A stretch of 64,000 nucleotides of DNA, taken from NCBI GenBank assembly GCA_947034895.1, contig OX344762.1, forward strand, positions 85,182,981-85,246,980, given 5' to 3'. The notes beneath the pieces were generated by a model. The model was not told the origin of the DNA, did not search any database, and saw nothing but the letters and a program-made list of their open reading frames with translations. This DNA comes from Rhytidiadelphus loreus (Eukaryota; Streptophyta; Bryopsida; Hypnales; Hylocomiaceae). A program made the position numbers and the translations under genes. The first letter of the stretch is position 1. Every line of letters begins with the position of its first letter. Below are positions 47,625-58,374 of the stretch, piece by piece.

Positions 47625-48116
47625 GGGTCGCTGCACACCAGGCTAATTTATCGCAACGATGATAGGGTTTAACATCGCAATTTCTTGAAATAGCTTCTTC
47701 TGTTCATACGGTACGTGCCAGAACTGGTTTTTCCATATTCATGAAGTTTAGTGGGGTTTGCTGAGGTAGGGTTACGTTTTCCTCGCTTCACACCAGAGCG
47801 TGCTTTAGGTTTTTTTTGTTACGTATCACTGTGTTACGGATCTACGTGTTTACATTAGAGCGTCGATTTGATTTGCGAGTTGCAAGGGTTTGAGTATTGT
47901 GCGTTTTTTTTGTTTGGTGTTCTTGAGCACGTTCTGTGCAGTGGAGGAGTGTTCTTGTGTCTCGTTCGAACACACCGTGTGAGTCTCATTTGAGTGATTT
48001 CAAATTTAGAGACGTGTGCTTTTGAGAGGTGAGTTTGAAGGATTTTAAGTTGAGTGATTTTAAGGAGATTAGGTTTTAGGGTTTCTAGTGCAACGGTGTA
48101 GTTAACGTCTTTCAGA

Positions 48117-49445
48117 ATGATGTTTTCTGAGCCTGCAGAGGTTATAGGGTTCCTCGCAGCCCTGATTCTGCTACTTCAAAACATTCATAGCAACATGGTT
48201 ACACCTGAAGAGCCGGAAAGAGACGAAGATGGAACAGTGATTCAGCCTTTCCAATGTGTGCATAATACCTTGAAGGAAATGGACCGTATCATCTCGTCTG
48301 TGCTACATGATTTTCGTATCAGTAGTGCTGGGCTTTTGTTAGATGGGGACTTGGGTTGGTGGGTAAAACCTCGTTCAAAGGTCTGGTTCTCGATTTTTCT
48401 GCTCACCGTGTATGATGATGAGCGATGGATAGATAATTTTAGAATGACGAAGTAGGCAGTCTTCAATTTAGCATGCACTCTGCAGCCCTACATTGAAAAA
48501 CAAGATACTAAGTTTCGCCAAGCAATTCCTGTCCGCGTTCGTGTAGCAGTTGCAATCTACAAGCTTGTTCAAGGAGCTCCATTGTTGATAGTGTCAGAGA
48601 ATTTTGCAATAGGATTATCCACCGTGTCGAAACTTTTGCGAGAAGTTGTGTATGCTATCAACGAATGCTTTAGAAGTGAAATCAAATGGCCAGACCGTGC
48701 TCAAGCACAAGTGAACATGGGAGAGTTCTAGGAATGGTGTGGGTTGCCGGGAATCGTAGGTGCTATTGATGGGACCCATTTTAGTATCTCAAAGCCAAGC
48801 CACTTTTCAGAGGATTATTTTTACTTCAAGACGAATGGATATAGCATGGTTTGCCAAGCAGTTGTCAGTAGACAAAAGAAGTTTCTCGATGTGTATGTGG
48901 GACTGCCAGGGAGCATGAACGACGTTAGAGTTTTGAGGAGGTCTGGTCTTTACAGGAAAGCTAGAGATGGGAATCTCATCGACGGCCCACCACTTCGTCA
49001 CGAAGGATTCCCCCCTTATCTCCTTGGGGATAAAGGATACCCCCTTCTTCCCTGGGTTATGACACCGCACAGAGAAGGGAGGTTGACGGTGCTAGAAGAA
49101 GTATACAACAGGAAGCACAAGCGAGGGAGGAGTGTAGTTGAAAACTCCTTTGGTATACTTAAACAAAGTTTTCGGGAGTTGATGAAGAAATCTGAACTTC
49201 ACGTGACGTTTTTGCCAGATGTTGTTACGGCTTGCTGCTACCTTCACAACATGCTCCTTGGTCAAGATCCTCATGAGGTAGAGATACTGATGGAACGATT
49301 GCAGATTGATGGATTAGCCAATGATGATGATGCTGAAGACTTGGATATACTTCCACCGCAAGAAGACAACCTTCAAATTCCAGAGGCCCAAGAAATGCGG
49401 CAAGAATTGGGACTATATCTTGGCAGGCTACGTAACATTGTTTGA
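48117..49445 (+). pseudogene. Harbinger transposase (DDE_4 type) with two premature TAG stops
   Basis: A single frame of 443 codons is open except for TAG at 48453 and 48729. The N-terminal half has a helix-turn-helix-like part (KLVQGAPLLIVSENFAIGLS, TVSKLLREVV). The catalytic half reads GLPGIVGAIDGTHFS (first Asp), VYVGLPGSMNDVRVL (second Asp) and RSVVENSFGILK (Glu), then a C-terminal acidic tail. Both stops can be explained by a CAG-to-TAG change. An uninterrupted 233-codon frame remains from 48744. The enzyme normally cuts the TIRs and inserts at TWA sites together with the Myb-like partner. Confidence 0.88.
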
Positions 49446-49786
49446 TTAGAAGTAAGTGTCAAATGTACACCTCTTTCTTCAACAATAGAGAACCTATCAA
49501 CATATACTTGTTGAATACTTGTTTCAAATGCAGAAGAAATTAGTGGATTAATGTTGCATTGCATTTTAGGCATTAGGTATCGAGCACTAAGCCGGTGCTC
49601 TACGCATGAGGTCTTGTAACTCTCAGGGATTGATCTGGGGCCAACATTAATTGACTCTGAACTTTGATTCCTCATTTGAGCATTTTCACTTGTTGTATTC
49701 CTTGTATTCACCCTGTCTCCACACATTGTCCTGGAGGAGGTACCATCCATGTCTTCACTAATCGTCCTGAAATTCAAAAGAAATTC

Positions 49787-51490
49787 AGCTTGAACAAGGA
49801 GCAGAAGGCAGCAGTGATGTCCACCTAGTGCAGGCAATTGGGCTGCAAGGTCAAGCTCAAGGGGTGGCTATGGAGCCAGTTCTTGTTGGAAAGTCTGGCC
49901 CATTGATGCGAGAAGAACTGGTAACTGGCAAGAGTGGTCTGAACCTTAAGAACAATCCACCTGGTTTTTTATTGCAGTATGAATGTGGAAGACACAATGG
50001 TCGCTTTAATTTTATGAAACTATGCTTTCAAAGAGATCTGGGTCATGGGTATATTCATAAAGAGGCAATGCCTGAGCATGTTGAATCAATGAGAACGAGA
50101 GCTAATCCCAGCAGTGAAGACTCTGATTCAGGCCAGCTGTGCATGATGGAGCGTTGCTCAAGCTGTGCTCCTCAGCGAATTTGATCCCTTCTTGAGTCTT
50201 TCAAGAACAACACGGAGCTCAGCCGACATCTGGAGGTAATGAAATTAACACTATTTTATGCTTTCTCAGTCTTCAGTTGCCAGATGATGAATTTCCTATC
50301 GTTGCCAAAGTGGAGATGCACCCACAACTGCAACCTCCATTAGAGCTCTTCCTTTGAACCTTGTGCAAGGGGGGACCTGCGGCGGCCCTGCGAAGGGAAC
50401 CAGTCCCATCCAACGCCACCTTAGGTACACAGAAATATATCCTTCGGCAACATTCTTGAGCAGCCCTTGGAACTCTTCATGCAAAAGAATCTAGATCCTT
50501 TTCTATATACAAGCTTGACGTCGTGATAGTCTTGCAAAGCGATATTCTCAATTGTTTTATAGAAATTTTCCAACTCCAGGATGTGCCAAGTCTCGAGTGA
50601 TTATAATATTTTTCAGTTTGATTCTACAGTTCTACACACTAGAGGAGGGTGCACAGTCCCGACTGCTCTTGGAATCTCTGGGAATCAATCTAAATTTCTG
50701 TTTTAGCTATGGAAACCCTGACATTTGCAGGATGTGGCAGAGATCAATGCGCCGGGCATGAAGGCATTGACTGTGCCCTTGCGAAGAAGATCAAGAGACA
50801 ATGTTGTGGACGTGGGCTTCCCATCCGTCTTCCATGGACAGGTATTCTAATGCTTCATCGATGATTCATGTAAGCAACAAGGTGACTCTCACTACAAGCA
50901 TTTGAAAAGGAACTGAACTATCTAATGCATGGTCCGGTTTGCTAACCTATCTTAGTTCTTTTTGTCGTCTCGATCTTATTTTCTATTAAAAGAAGGTTCC
51001 AGATTCTATTAGCATGTACTTCTTGAACACCACACTATGAATTTTCACAAACTGCAGGTCACTAGTTTCCACAAAATCACCCCCAGCTTCTGCCTTTCGT
51101 CAAGAATCTGTACTAATGGGTGACAAATGAACCACCACATCTGATGTGAAAATGGAAATTTCCATGTGTGCAGGTGTTGTCCGTGGACCTGAGAAGGCAC
51201 CCTGAGAAGGCATCGTGAGAAGGCCCTGTGGGAGTGGAACCCGAAGTGGAAGATCGAGCGAAATGACATGGCCATTCAGCTATCCAACTACTTCGGCCGC
51301 TACTTCGTGAATGAGTGCAAGCACAACCGCAACCAGTTCGAGAGCTTGAAAGTGGAAGACCGGATGCTGCTGCACAACTGGGCGTCCATTCTATCTACTG
51401 CTATTCTCCGCCAGGACCCGTCTGTTTCCATACCCTTCACAGAGATCTACTACATAGACAGGACCAAGATGCGAGGACCTTCTCCTACAT
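49787..51490 (+). pseudogene. Captured cellular gene fragment inside the Harbinger element
   Basis: Three exon-like blocks on the plus strand keep splice borders. Block 1, about 49787-50235 (KSGPLMREELVTGKSGLNLK.., with an in-frame TGA at 50182, donor GTAATG). Block 2, 50731-50841 (DVAEINAPGMKALTVPLRRR.., CAG acceptor, GTATTC donor). Block 3, from 51174 (VLSVDLRRH.., then WNPKWKIERNDMAIQLSNYF and NRNQFESLKVEDRMLLHNWA). Block 3 contains an extra imperfect copy of GAGAAGGC that breaks its frame near 51200. I do not recognise the parent gene. Base composition is less AT-rich than the intergenic DNA. It lies exactly between the two convergent transposon genes. Confidence 0.55.
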
Positions 51491-51511
51491 CTACAAATCT
51501 ACAACTTTATC

Positions 51512-53010
51512 CTACAAACGTTGAGCATCATTGTCTTCAGTAGAGTAAGAAGCTGCACCTGCAAACGTTGAGTAAGAACATGCACCACTGTTAGGGGGGA
51601 AAGAAGCTGCACCTCCATTAGGGGGATAATCAGGAGGGTAACTAGGAGCTCGGACTCCATACATTTGGTGCTCAAACGGTGGAGCTTCAAACGTTGCTCG
51701 AGGATACATTGGAGGGCGCAAACCAAGACTCAAAACGCTGGTGAGGCCAGTGATTGCTTGTACCAGAGAACTTTGATTGGCATGAGTCAAACGTACATTC
51801 TCTTGGGCAATCAAGTCTCTTTCTTTGTTGTAGTTGAATTGTTCTTGAAATATCTCCCATTGCAGTTGAGTATCTCTTTCATTCAATTTCTCCAATGTAC
51901 TTACAAGCTTGTCACTGGATGTCTGTGTTGCTTCTGCAATTTTTGTGTACCCTGAAAGTGATTTTCACCTGTGACCAGTGTTGCCAAACTTTCGAGTTAG
52001 TTCCCCAAAAGAGGCTTCAGAGGATGACAAGACCTCAAGAGCATTGGCAGGTGCTGCTCCAGGGGTGCTACTAGCGGGAGTAGGTACACGATTAGAGAGA
52101 CGAGTAGATACATCGTCAACGCAAGCTCCTCCAGGGCCAAGGCTGGTGCCTCGAACATGAACGGGATCCAAATCGCTGCTCTCCTCGTTTGGATGTAACA
52201 TTGCAGCGCGTTTGTAGATAGCATCTCCTGGTTGACTGAGATCGCGAGAATGCGGAGGGTTCATGATTGGACGGAGGCGAAACCAATCGTCTATGTCACC
52301 GTAGTTCTCTTTCAAGAAGTTGCGAGGGAGGTGCTTAGCTGCGCGTTCAGGTGAGCTCATTGACAAATAGTCCTCATTTGTGCCAGTGCTGCTATGATGA
52401 TCATGAATTTTCTTATAGTCTACCAGAAGTGTAGCCCACTTATTTTTGCATGCTGCAGAATCACGAAAGCACTCTGCCAATTGGCTGCATATTTCCATCA
52501 CCTTCTCTGCAATCGATCTCCATTGAGTATTCTCCCGCCGCATGAGATTAGGCTCATGTGCATTGTCCAATTCGTCAAAGAACTTCTCACGCTTTGCTCG
52601 GATGAGTGCAGAGATCTCTACTTGAGTCCAATTTGGTTGACGCTCCTTGCGAGGTCGCCTAGGTGGACGCAATGCAGACGGTGCAGATGCCATCTTCCGT
52701 TTCCCCCTCTGGCTAGTCACACAAATTGGCTGGCCAGGCGCACCTACGAATTATCAATGCCAAGGTAAGTGCTCTGCTGAATCCCACAATCCAAACTAAC
52801 AAGTTCATGCAATCTAACAAGTTCATTCAAAACAGTGCAAAACTATGAATCGACCACAAAGAAATTTCAACAAATAAAATATCAAGAATTAACAAGTAGA
52901 GGTGAATTGTACTTACTTTCAGTGCTTTGACTTGAATTTGTTGAAGTTGTTGCGTGTGCAGGAAGATCTCCATTGCCGTGTTGAAGTTGCTGGGTGCTAG
53001 TCTCTACCAT
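51512..53010 (-). pseudogene. Harbinger Myb/SANT-like protein gene, 2 exons, one premature TGA
   Basis: Exon 1 is 53010-52917 (MVETSTQQLQ..) and exon 2 is 52743-51512, joined in phase by a GT-AG intron. The SANT/trihelix-like domain reads RQPNWTQVEISALIRAKREK, then QWRSIAEKVMEICSQLA and CKNKWATLLVDYKKIHD. The frame stays open to 51512 except for TGA at 51967-51965, after which it continues in frame (YTKIAEATQTSSDKLVS, KLNERDTQLQWEIF, a coiled-coil-like part, and a Pro/Tyr/Ser-rich tail). The TGA can come from CGA. In Harbinger systems this partner binds the TIRs and helps transposase reach the nucleus. Confidence 0.82.
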
Positions 53011-53609
53011 CTTTCAAGAATTCGAGAAAAGAACCACAGAAACTGGAAACTGAGAAGCTCGAGTCAGTGAGAACTGGACAAACTCGAAATGGAGAAGCTC
53101 AAACTTACTGTTGCTAAAATTCAAAACACTCACAAGCAATCGTGCACTCTACAATCGAAACATGGTAATCGCTAAGCTATTCAAACAAACGCAAACAAGA
53201 AAGCAGGGAAGGCGAGGAAACTTAACGGAGGGTGGTGTAATCGATATTCCAAACCCCGCGGTTAGTTTCTTTAAATCTATGTTTTGGGCTGATTTTTGAA
53301 TTTTCATGCAATCACTGCATGTTAACAAACTTTCCCTTGATTGCGACAGGAACTAGTAACCCTGGCGCCGAAATTGCCGGTTCGGGAACGCCACCTCAGA
53401 CTGCCGCGTAGGATCGGTGGCTATACCTGTCACAGGTGTGAATCCACAATATGTGGTCATCCTTGCACAGTCCGTATCACCACCTCAGTCGCGTAGGTGT
53501 GCAGCGACCCTTATTTGGCCTATCCTGCTATTTAGAAATTGAATGCTTACTATATTTTTTAAATGTGCTTAAGCTTAATATGCAGTCTATTGCTCTCTTT
53601 TGGCTGCAG

Positions 53610-53861
53610 CTCTGAGTCTGGTATTGTCACGAGCTTGAGGAGCAACGGCTTTGAGACGTGAGTATGCATCACATTGCCAGGTACAAGAGACGAAGGTACC
53701 GTCAAATGGGAAGTGGTATCTTCGAGTCACAACAATCAACGATATTGAGAAGTCTTTTGAAATTTGATGGTACCTTGAGGAGGGCAGGGGCTAATAAGAT
53801 TGTTCTCGCGGGCGCCGGCCGAAGGTGGGCGATTGTATGTTGGATTACTCTTGGTACCTGA
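53610..53861 (+). pseudogene. Unrecognised gene fragment with a 23-nt intron-like gap
   Basis: After a CTGCAG acceptor-like site, 53610-53657 reads SESGIVTSLRSNGFET and 53681 onward continues YKRRRYRQMGSGIFESQQ. The two parts join in frame only if the 23 nt between them (starting GTGAGT and ending CCAG) are removed, which is too short for a normal plant intron. I do not recognise the protein. It may be a decayed gene or a fragment carried by a transposon. Confidence 0.35.
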
Positions 53862-54387
53862 AGTCAAGCATTGCAAGCCAAAGAAAATTTCAAAAGGGGA
53901 CACACTTCAGTTTTAAGACTAGTCTATAATGTGCTTTGAGATTTCAAGTCACCAAATGGTGCCTGGAATGATAGTCATTCTCCACATGTAAACATTACTA
54001 GCACTGTTGTGTTGTATCAATACCAGCATGTCCTTATTGATCATTACATTTCATTAAAAGTGGTTACTGATTAATTCTCCTTGTGCAGTTCCGTCACAGA
54101 CTGCAGATGTTGAAATCGATAACAATCGGATTCTATTGTATTTTTCCCTGCCGCAACTGTGTATAATTGAGTAGCTGCAAACGTTGAAACATGTACACCC
54201 AATCTCTTCTTTCGGTGGGGTGCAGACTGCGAGTTTAGGGATAACAAATTGTAAGAATTCGATCAACAACTGCGGTGTTTCTATCTATCCTGCTTTGCAA
54301 ACTACTCAAAAACTTCCAACTGGAGGCACAATAGGAACTGGCTTTCATTGCATGAAGGAACAATTTAAACAGGATTGTCCAGCTGTA

Positions 54388-54442
54388 AATGCAATCAATC
54401 TGGGCATTTTTCAGTCCAGGTAATGCCCAGATTGATTGCATT
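54388..54442. repeat. Perfect 20-bp inverted repeat with 15-nt loop
   Basis: Left arm 54388-54407 (AATGCAATCAATCTGGGCAT) is exactly complementary to 54423-54442. It overlaps the stop codon of a 79-codon plus-strand frame (54184-54423, MKHVHPISSFGG.., unrecognised) and could form a strong RNA hairpin. Confidence 0.85.
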
Positions 54443-54923
54443 ATTACTGGACACCCTACTCCCCTGAATCTGACTGCTAGCTTAGGAGACCGTCGCAGTA
54501 CAGGTCAAATCCTCTGAATGTCAAATCCTTTGAATGTGAGACTAGTGTGCTCCGAGGATCGAGTACAGTAATAGTATGCCCACTTGGCGGCAAGTGTGCA
54601 GTATATTCCAGAATTAAAGAGGTCAGATTAAAGAGGTCTGCATAACTTATTAGCATGGAAAGGCTGCTTCATCAGATTCCAATTTCCAAACACAAAACAC
54701 GCATGGTATTTGCATTGATGATTTGTATGGAATGTGTGACCAAATCCGATCCTAAACGGCAAAAGAGGCAAACTGAGACCCATATAGCTGGAATGAATTG
54801 AATGTTGTGTGGTGACTGCGCGAGTTTGAAGTCAAGTTCCTTGAGGCTCTTCGTCATAGGACCAAGTGGGTAACATATTCATGATGATTTGTTTAACTTT
54901 TCAAATCACAAATGTGGATGTCT

Positions 54924-55167
54924 TTAACCCTTAAAAGGACGAAGGGGTGACTGACCTTGGAAATCATCTCTTTCCAATACTGTGCATCATGGACTTTAGA
55001 AATAGCAAAAGCACTCATTGGAAGTCAAACTACAATTAATAGAAGACCTTGTTTTTTCACATCAAAATTTCGAGGATGAGTAGTTGTTGCACTTCTGTCC
55101 TACCTACTGCAAGGATTCCCTGTCATCCATTGGACGTCAAACGTCCTCCTCGACGTTTAAGGGTTAA
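54924..55167. mobile_element. TTAA-flanked TIR element, copy E5
   Basis: Ends TTAACCCTTAAAAGGACGAA and, reverse-complemented, TTAACCCTTAAACGTCGAGG. Length 244 bp. Non-coding. It is shorter than E1-E3 and similar in size to E4. Confidence 0.5.
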
Positions 55168-57889
55168 ACATGTTTTGTATTTGAGATGAAGTTTTCTTCA
55201 CAAATTTTCTTCAAGAAATCACTGTAGTTTCAAATTTTCATAACTCCGTAGAAAAGATATGATACTTTAAGTAGAAACCACTTTATTCTGGTCATTTCTA
55301 AATATGAAAATTTTCATTCAACATGGTAATAAAATGGAGTGAGCCAAGTGATGGATTTTAGAGTTCGCATCCTTTGAAGTTAAGCGTCCATCTTCTAAAA
55401 TGTACACTATTTATTCGATTTTCTTTTTTTCTTTCCTTTTTTATTCCCTTGAAGATCATTTTGCTTTTTGATTGCACCAACAATGTGCAAATAGTGTGCA
55501 TTACATTTCAAGAGGTGGATGCTTTCAGTGACCACTATTGATTTCAACTTCAAAAATTAATAACTAATTAATAATTCCACAATGCTCCAAACTAAGAACA
55601 TGCAACAAGGCCACTACGATAATTAGATGCCTATTCTATTTGTGTTTCGAGTAAAACTTGACTGAAAAATATTTCAAGAAGCCTAAACCGCACTCTCCAA
55701 ATTAATCTGCAGCTCTTAAATGAGCTGCTTCATAGACCTCCTACATTAGCAATTTAGCACCTTTGAAGAGGGTCTTGTTGTCTTGCCGCCTTTTGCCTAT
55801 TCCCTTCAGTTGTGCTGTCGAATGGAGGGAAATTCACGTCACTTCACTTAGATAACAGTCACGTTTAACGTACTGTCTTGCGCCCCAATTGTTTTATTTT
55901 TTCATTTTTGAAACCGATGACGTGGCACGCAAATCCTGACACCCTGGAAAGATGCACGTGCAGCTACTTCCTCCTCGTTAATCGGAAAAAAGAGTCCTCA
56001 GAAAACAACTCTTTTTGTACTTACTTGCATAAATACGAAGTTATATTCATGATTGATCAGTTTCACAAATTGTCCGAGTCAGCTGCTCATCTCTACTTCT
56101 CCACTTGCCAAGTCGCCCAATGCAGAAGTACCGCACAAAATTCCTCTCGGAGATCTTTTTTTCTTTTCAAGTACACCCTACTCAAGTAAATAAGATTACA
56201 ACAGTGAGGCCAGATTCGGCAGAAGGAAAATTCTTCAGTTGGGGATCGACTTCGCCGTCAATTACTGCCTGACAATTGAAATTCTTGAGCAGTTAGAAAT
56301 CAACAACTCCAACAACTCCAAGTGTAGTGAAAATTGTTTTTCCTATTCATGATGATGCGACAATTTGAATTGTTGTGAATTTTTCACTTTTGTCTTCTCA
56401 ATAGGATGTCATTTGTTTGTTTGATTGTTTGTTTGTTCATTCATGTTGGTTGGTGTATCCAAAATCGATCTTAGATTCTCATAAATGAAGGCTAGTATAG
56501 GTATACATTTTTGTCAAGACTCAATGGGGATTAGTTTTAGAAACAAGTCACAATTAGGTGCAACTTTCTTGGGCATTGCCACTCCTACGTGGCCAAAACA
56601 ATGAACTTGCTACAAGTGCAGGTAAAAATTGGACAAGCCTTCCAACTTTCTTGCCTCCCACTTTTTACATACCAAATGTGTTTCACACAAATAGTGAATT
56701 GACCAATTAGAAGTGTAGAAAGGAGGAGGAAAAAAAAAGTGTTTGAACTTTAGATTTGGCACAATAGGATGGAGAGTTGGAAGAAAATTGGAAGGACGTA
56801 GAACACTTTTCATCCAATAATTTGATTGTGCATCAAACCTTGACCCTATTGGAGTGAAGACACTTTTAGTTTGATGCTCCAAGACCTCTTTTCTACCATA
56901 TATTTGTTCGATAGCATCTTGCATTGCATTTTCCAAATAGTGCCTCGCATTTTCCAGTTTTTTTGTTTTGTTTTTAAAGGAAAAAAATTGAATAACGGCG
57001 AAGCACCAAATGTTTTCTACTGCTAACTCTATGTGCGGCTCCCCTAGAATTGCACTCCGTCTCCGGATAATGGTTTTCATCCCGAATCACAAGCCAATTG
57101 TCTGTCTGATCATATGAGCCGCTGAAATTGAATTGACTTGCTTGGAGGATATAAAGAGTCCATTGTAATCATTCTGCTTAAGCCTTTACAGCACAGATCT
57201 TATGTGGAGCCACACTTTGATATTTATGATCCAGATCATCCAATAACTTAACAACACTTGCAGGATGAAGTTTAGTAGAGCATCTCCTGGAGGCTAACAT
57301 TCCATTCTTATTATAGACCGAGGCTTTTCCGTGTTGGTTTGATTGGGTGTTTCATTTATTTATTATTAAAAAATCAACTCACGTTTTTAAAATGCAACCA
57401 GAGTAAGGAATCAATGAAAGCTATTGAAAACTTGAATGTGGGTGGTGCATCCCACCTTGTTTGTGCCATGAGCCTATTCCTCCAACTTGTGAAAGTTCCA
57501 TGACTTCCGACCAATGCTATTTGATTTCCAAAAAAATACTGCAACAGCAGATGTGCACAGAAAAATGGACTACATTGTGACTTGAAATACTGAACTTGTA
57601 ATGGATCTTTCCACAAGTTCAGAAGAAAGAAGCTGAACTGGTCTCACATCCCGATGCAATACAAAACTACTTCACTATCAACATCAGTTTCAGCATGATC
57701 AGCATAAACTTAAATCTTATTGAACACACACAGAGGAAGAACTCCCATTTTTGTAATCCTCATAGGCACAAATCTTTTTTGAAATCAGCATATTTTCTTG
57801 TATTTTGTAAATTTAAAATGTATATCTCAATGTCATCATAATGGTCATGATGAAAGATTGTTTTTATAAAATTCAAAGCATTAAACAAC
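55168..57889. other. Intergenic DNA without a recognised gene
   Basis: A 156-codon minus-strand frame at 56610-57080 and a 103-codon plus-strand frame at 55878-56189 show no motifs I know. A C-poor (TTTG)n-like run lies at about 56409-56436. No complete element was found. Confidence 0.35.
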
Positions 57890-58110
57890 ACCAAAATGGT
57901 TATTTAGTATGCACTTTGCAACAATTAAGTCAATTTGTTGTTCGTATTGAGAGAGGTATCACTACACCAAAATGGTTATTTAGTATGAGTGGATAATTAG
58001 CAAGCATTAGAATTAAGATGTTCACTTTACCAACACCACCTCAACTGCAACCGTATGACTAGTATGACCTTGTGATAAATAGTTTAGACCATACTAAATG
58101 AGCATTTCAG
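57890..58110. repeat. Dispersed DNA-element fragment (H2) with a CACTA-like terminus
   Basis: CACTACACCAAAATGGTTAT at 57960 looks like a CACTA terminus. 'CACCAAAATGGTTATTTAGT' also occurs at 57890, so the end is duplicated. The right part (58022-58110) matches H1 at 18936-18950 and 19537-19560. At 58079 it contains GATAAATAGTTTAGACC without an insertion, the site where E2 sits in H1. Confidence 0.45.
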
Positions 58111-58231
58111 AGATGTAAACGTATGTGTAATCATTCTCTTGGTACTCTTAGCGCCATGTTCAAGATCAATGATTCAGATGCATCCAATACCACTTGGAGC
58201 TGCGAAAAGGAAACCTGTTCCACAACGGCAG

Positions 58232-58374
58232 TGCCAGAATTCAGCATGGCTTTCCAGTACAGTACAGTCGGGTACCAAAAGTTTTCGTGATTGTCACTCT
58301 AGTGCCAAGTGACCATGACGAAAACTTTGGGTACCTGAGTGTACAGTACTGGAGAGTCATGCTGAATTCTGGCA
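58232..58374. ncRNA. Near-perfect 67-bp-arm foldback, microRNA-precursor-like
   Basis: Left arm 58232-58298 and right arm 58308-58374 are separated by a 9-nt loop. My alignment gives 59 Watson-Crick pairs, 3 G-U pairs and 5 single mismatches spread along the arms, with no bulges. The outermost 17 bp (TGCCAGAATTCAGCATG) are perfect. The size, dispersed mismatches and absence of TIR-type ends or a flanking duplication resemble a plant miRNA hairpin rather than a MITE. The arms do not contain a conserved plant miRNA that I recognise, and the transcribed strand is unknown. Confidence 0.5.

Larger units (their letters stand above)
47625..53510. mobile_element. PIF/Harbinger transposon, full length, 5.9 kb, TTA duplication
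   Basis: Perfect 15-bp terminal inverted repeats GGGTCGCTGCACACC at both ends, directly flanked by TTA (47622-47624 and 53511-53513). A 3-bp TTA/TAA duplication is diagnostic of PIF/Harbinger. It carries the usual two genes in convergent orientation: a DDE transposase (+, 48117-49445) and a Myb/SANT-like protein (-, 53010-51512). Both are interrupted by premature stops, so this copy is unlikely to be autonomous. About 2 kb of unrelated spliced gene sequence separates them. Confidence 0.92.

Noticed and set aside
49373..49837. 154-codon minus-strand frame at the end of the Harbinger transposase
   Set aside because: Overlaps the transposase 3' end on the other strand, has no known motif and no splice support.
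56610..57080. 156-codon minus-strand frame
   Set aside because: No recognisable domain and low-complexity Lys/Phe/Asn composition typical of AT-rich DNA; no splice-site support for a larger gene.
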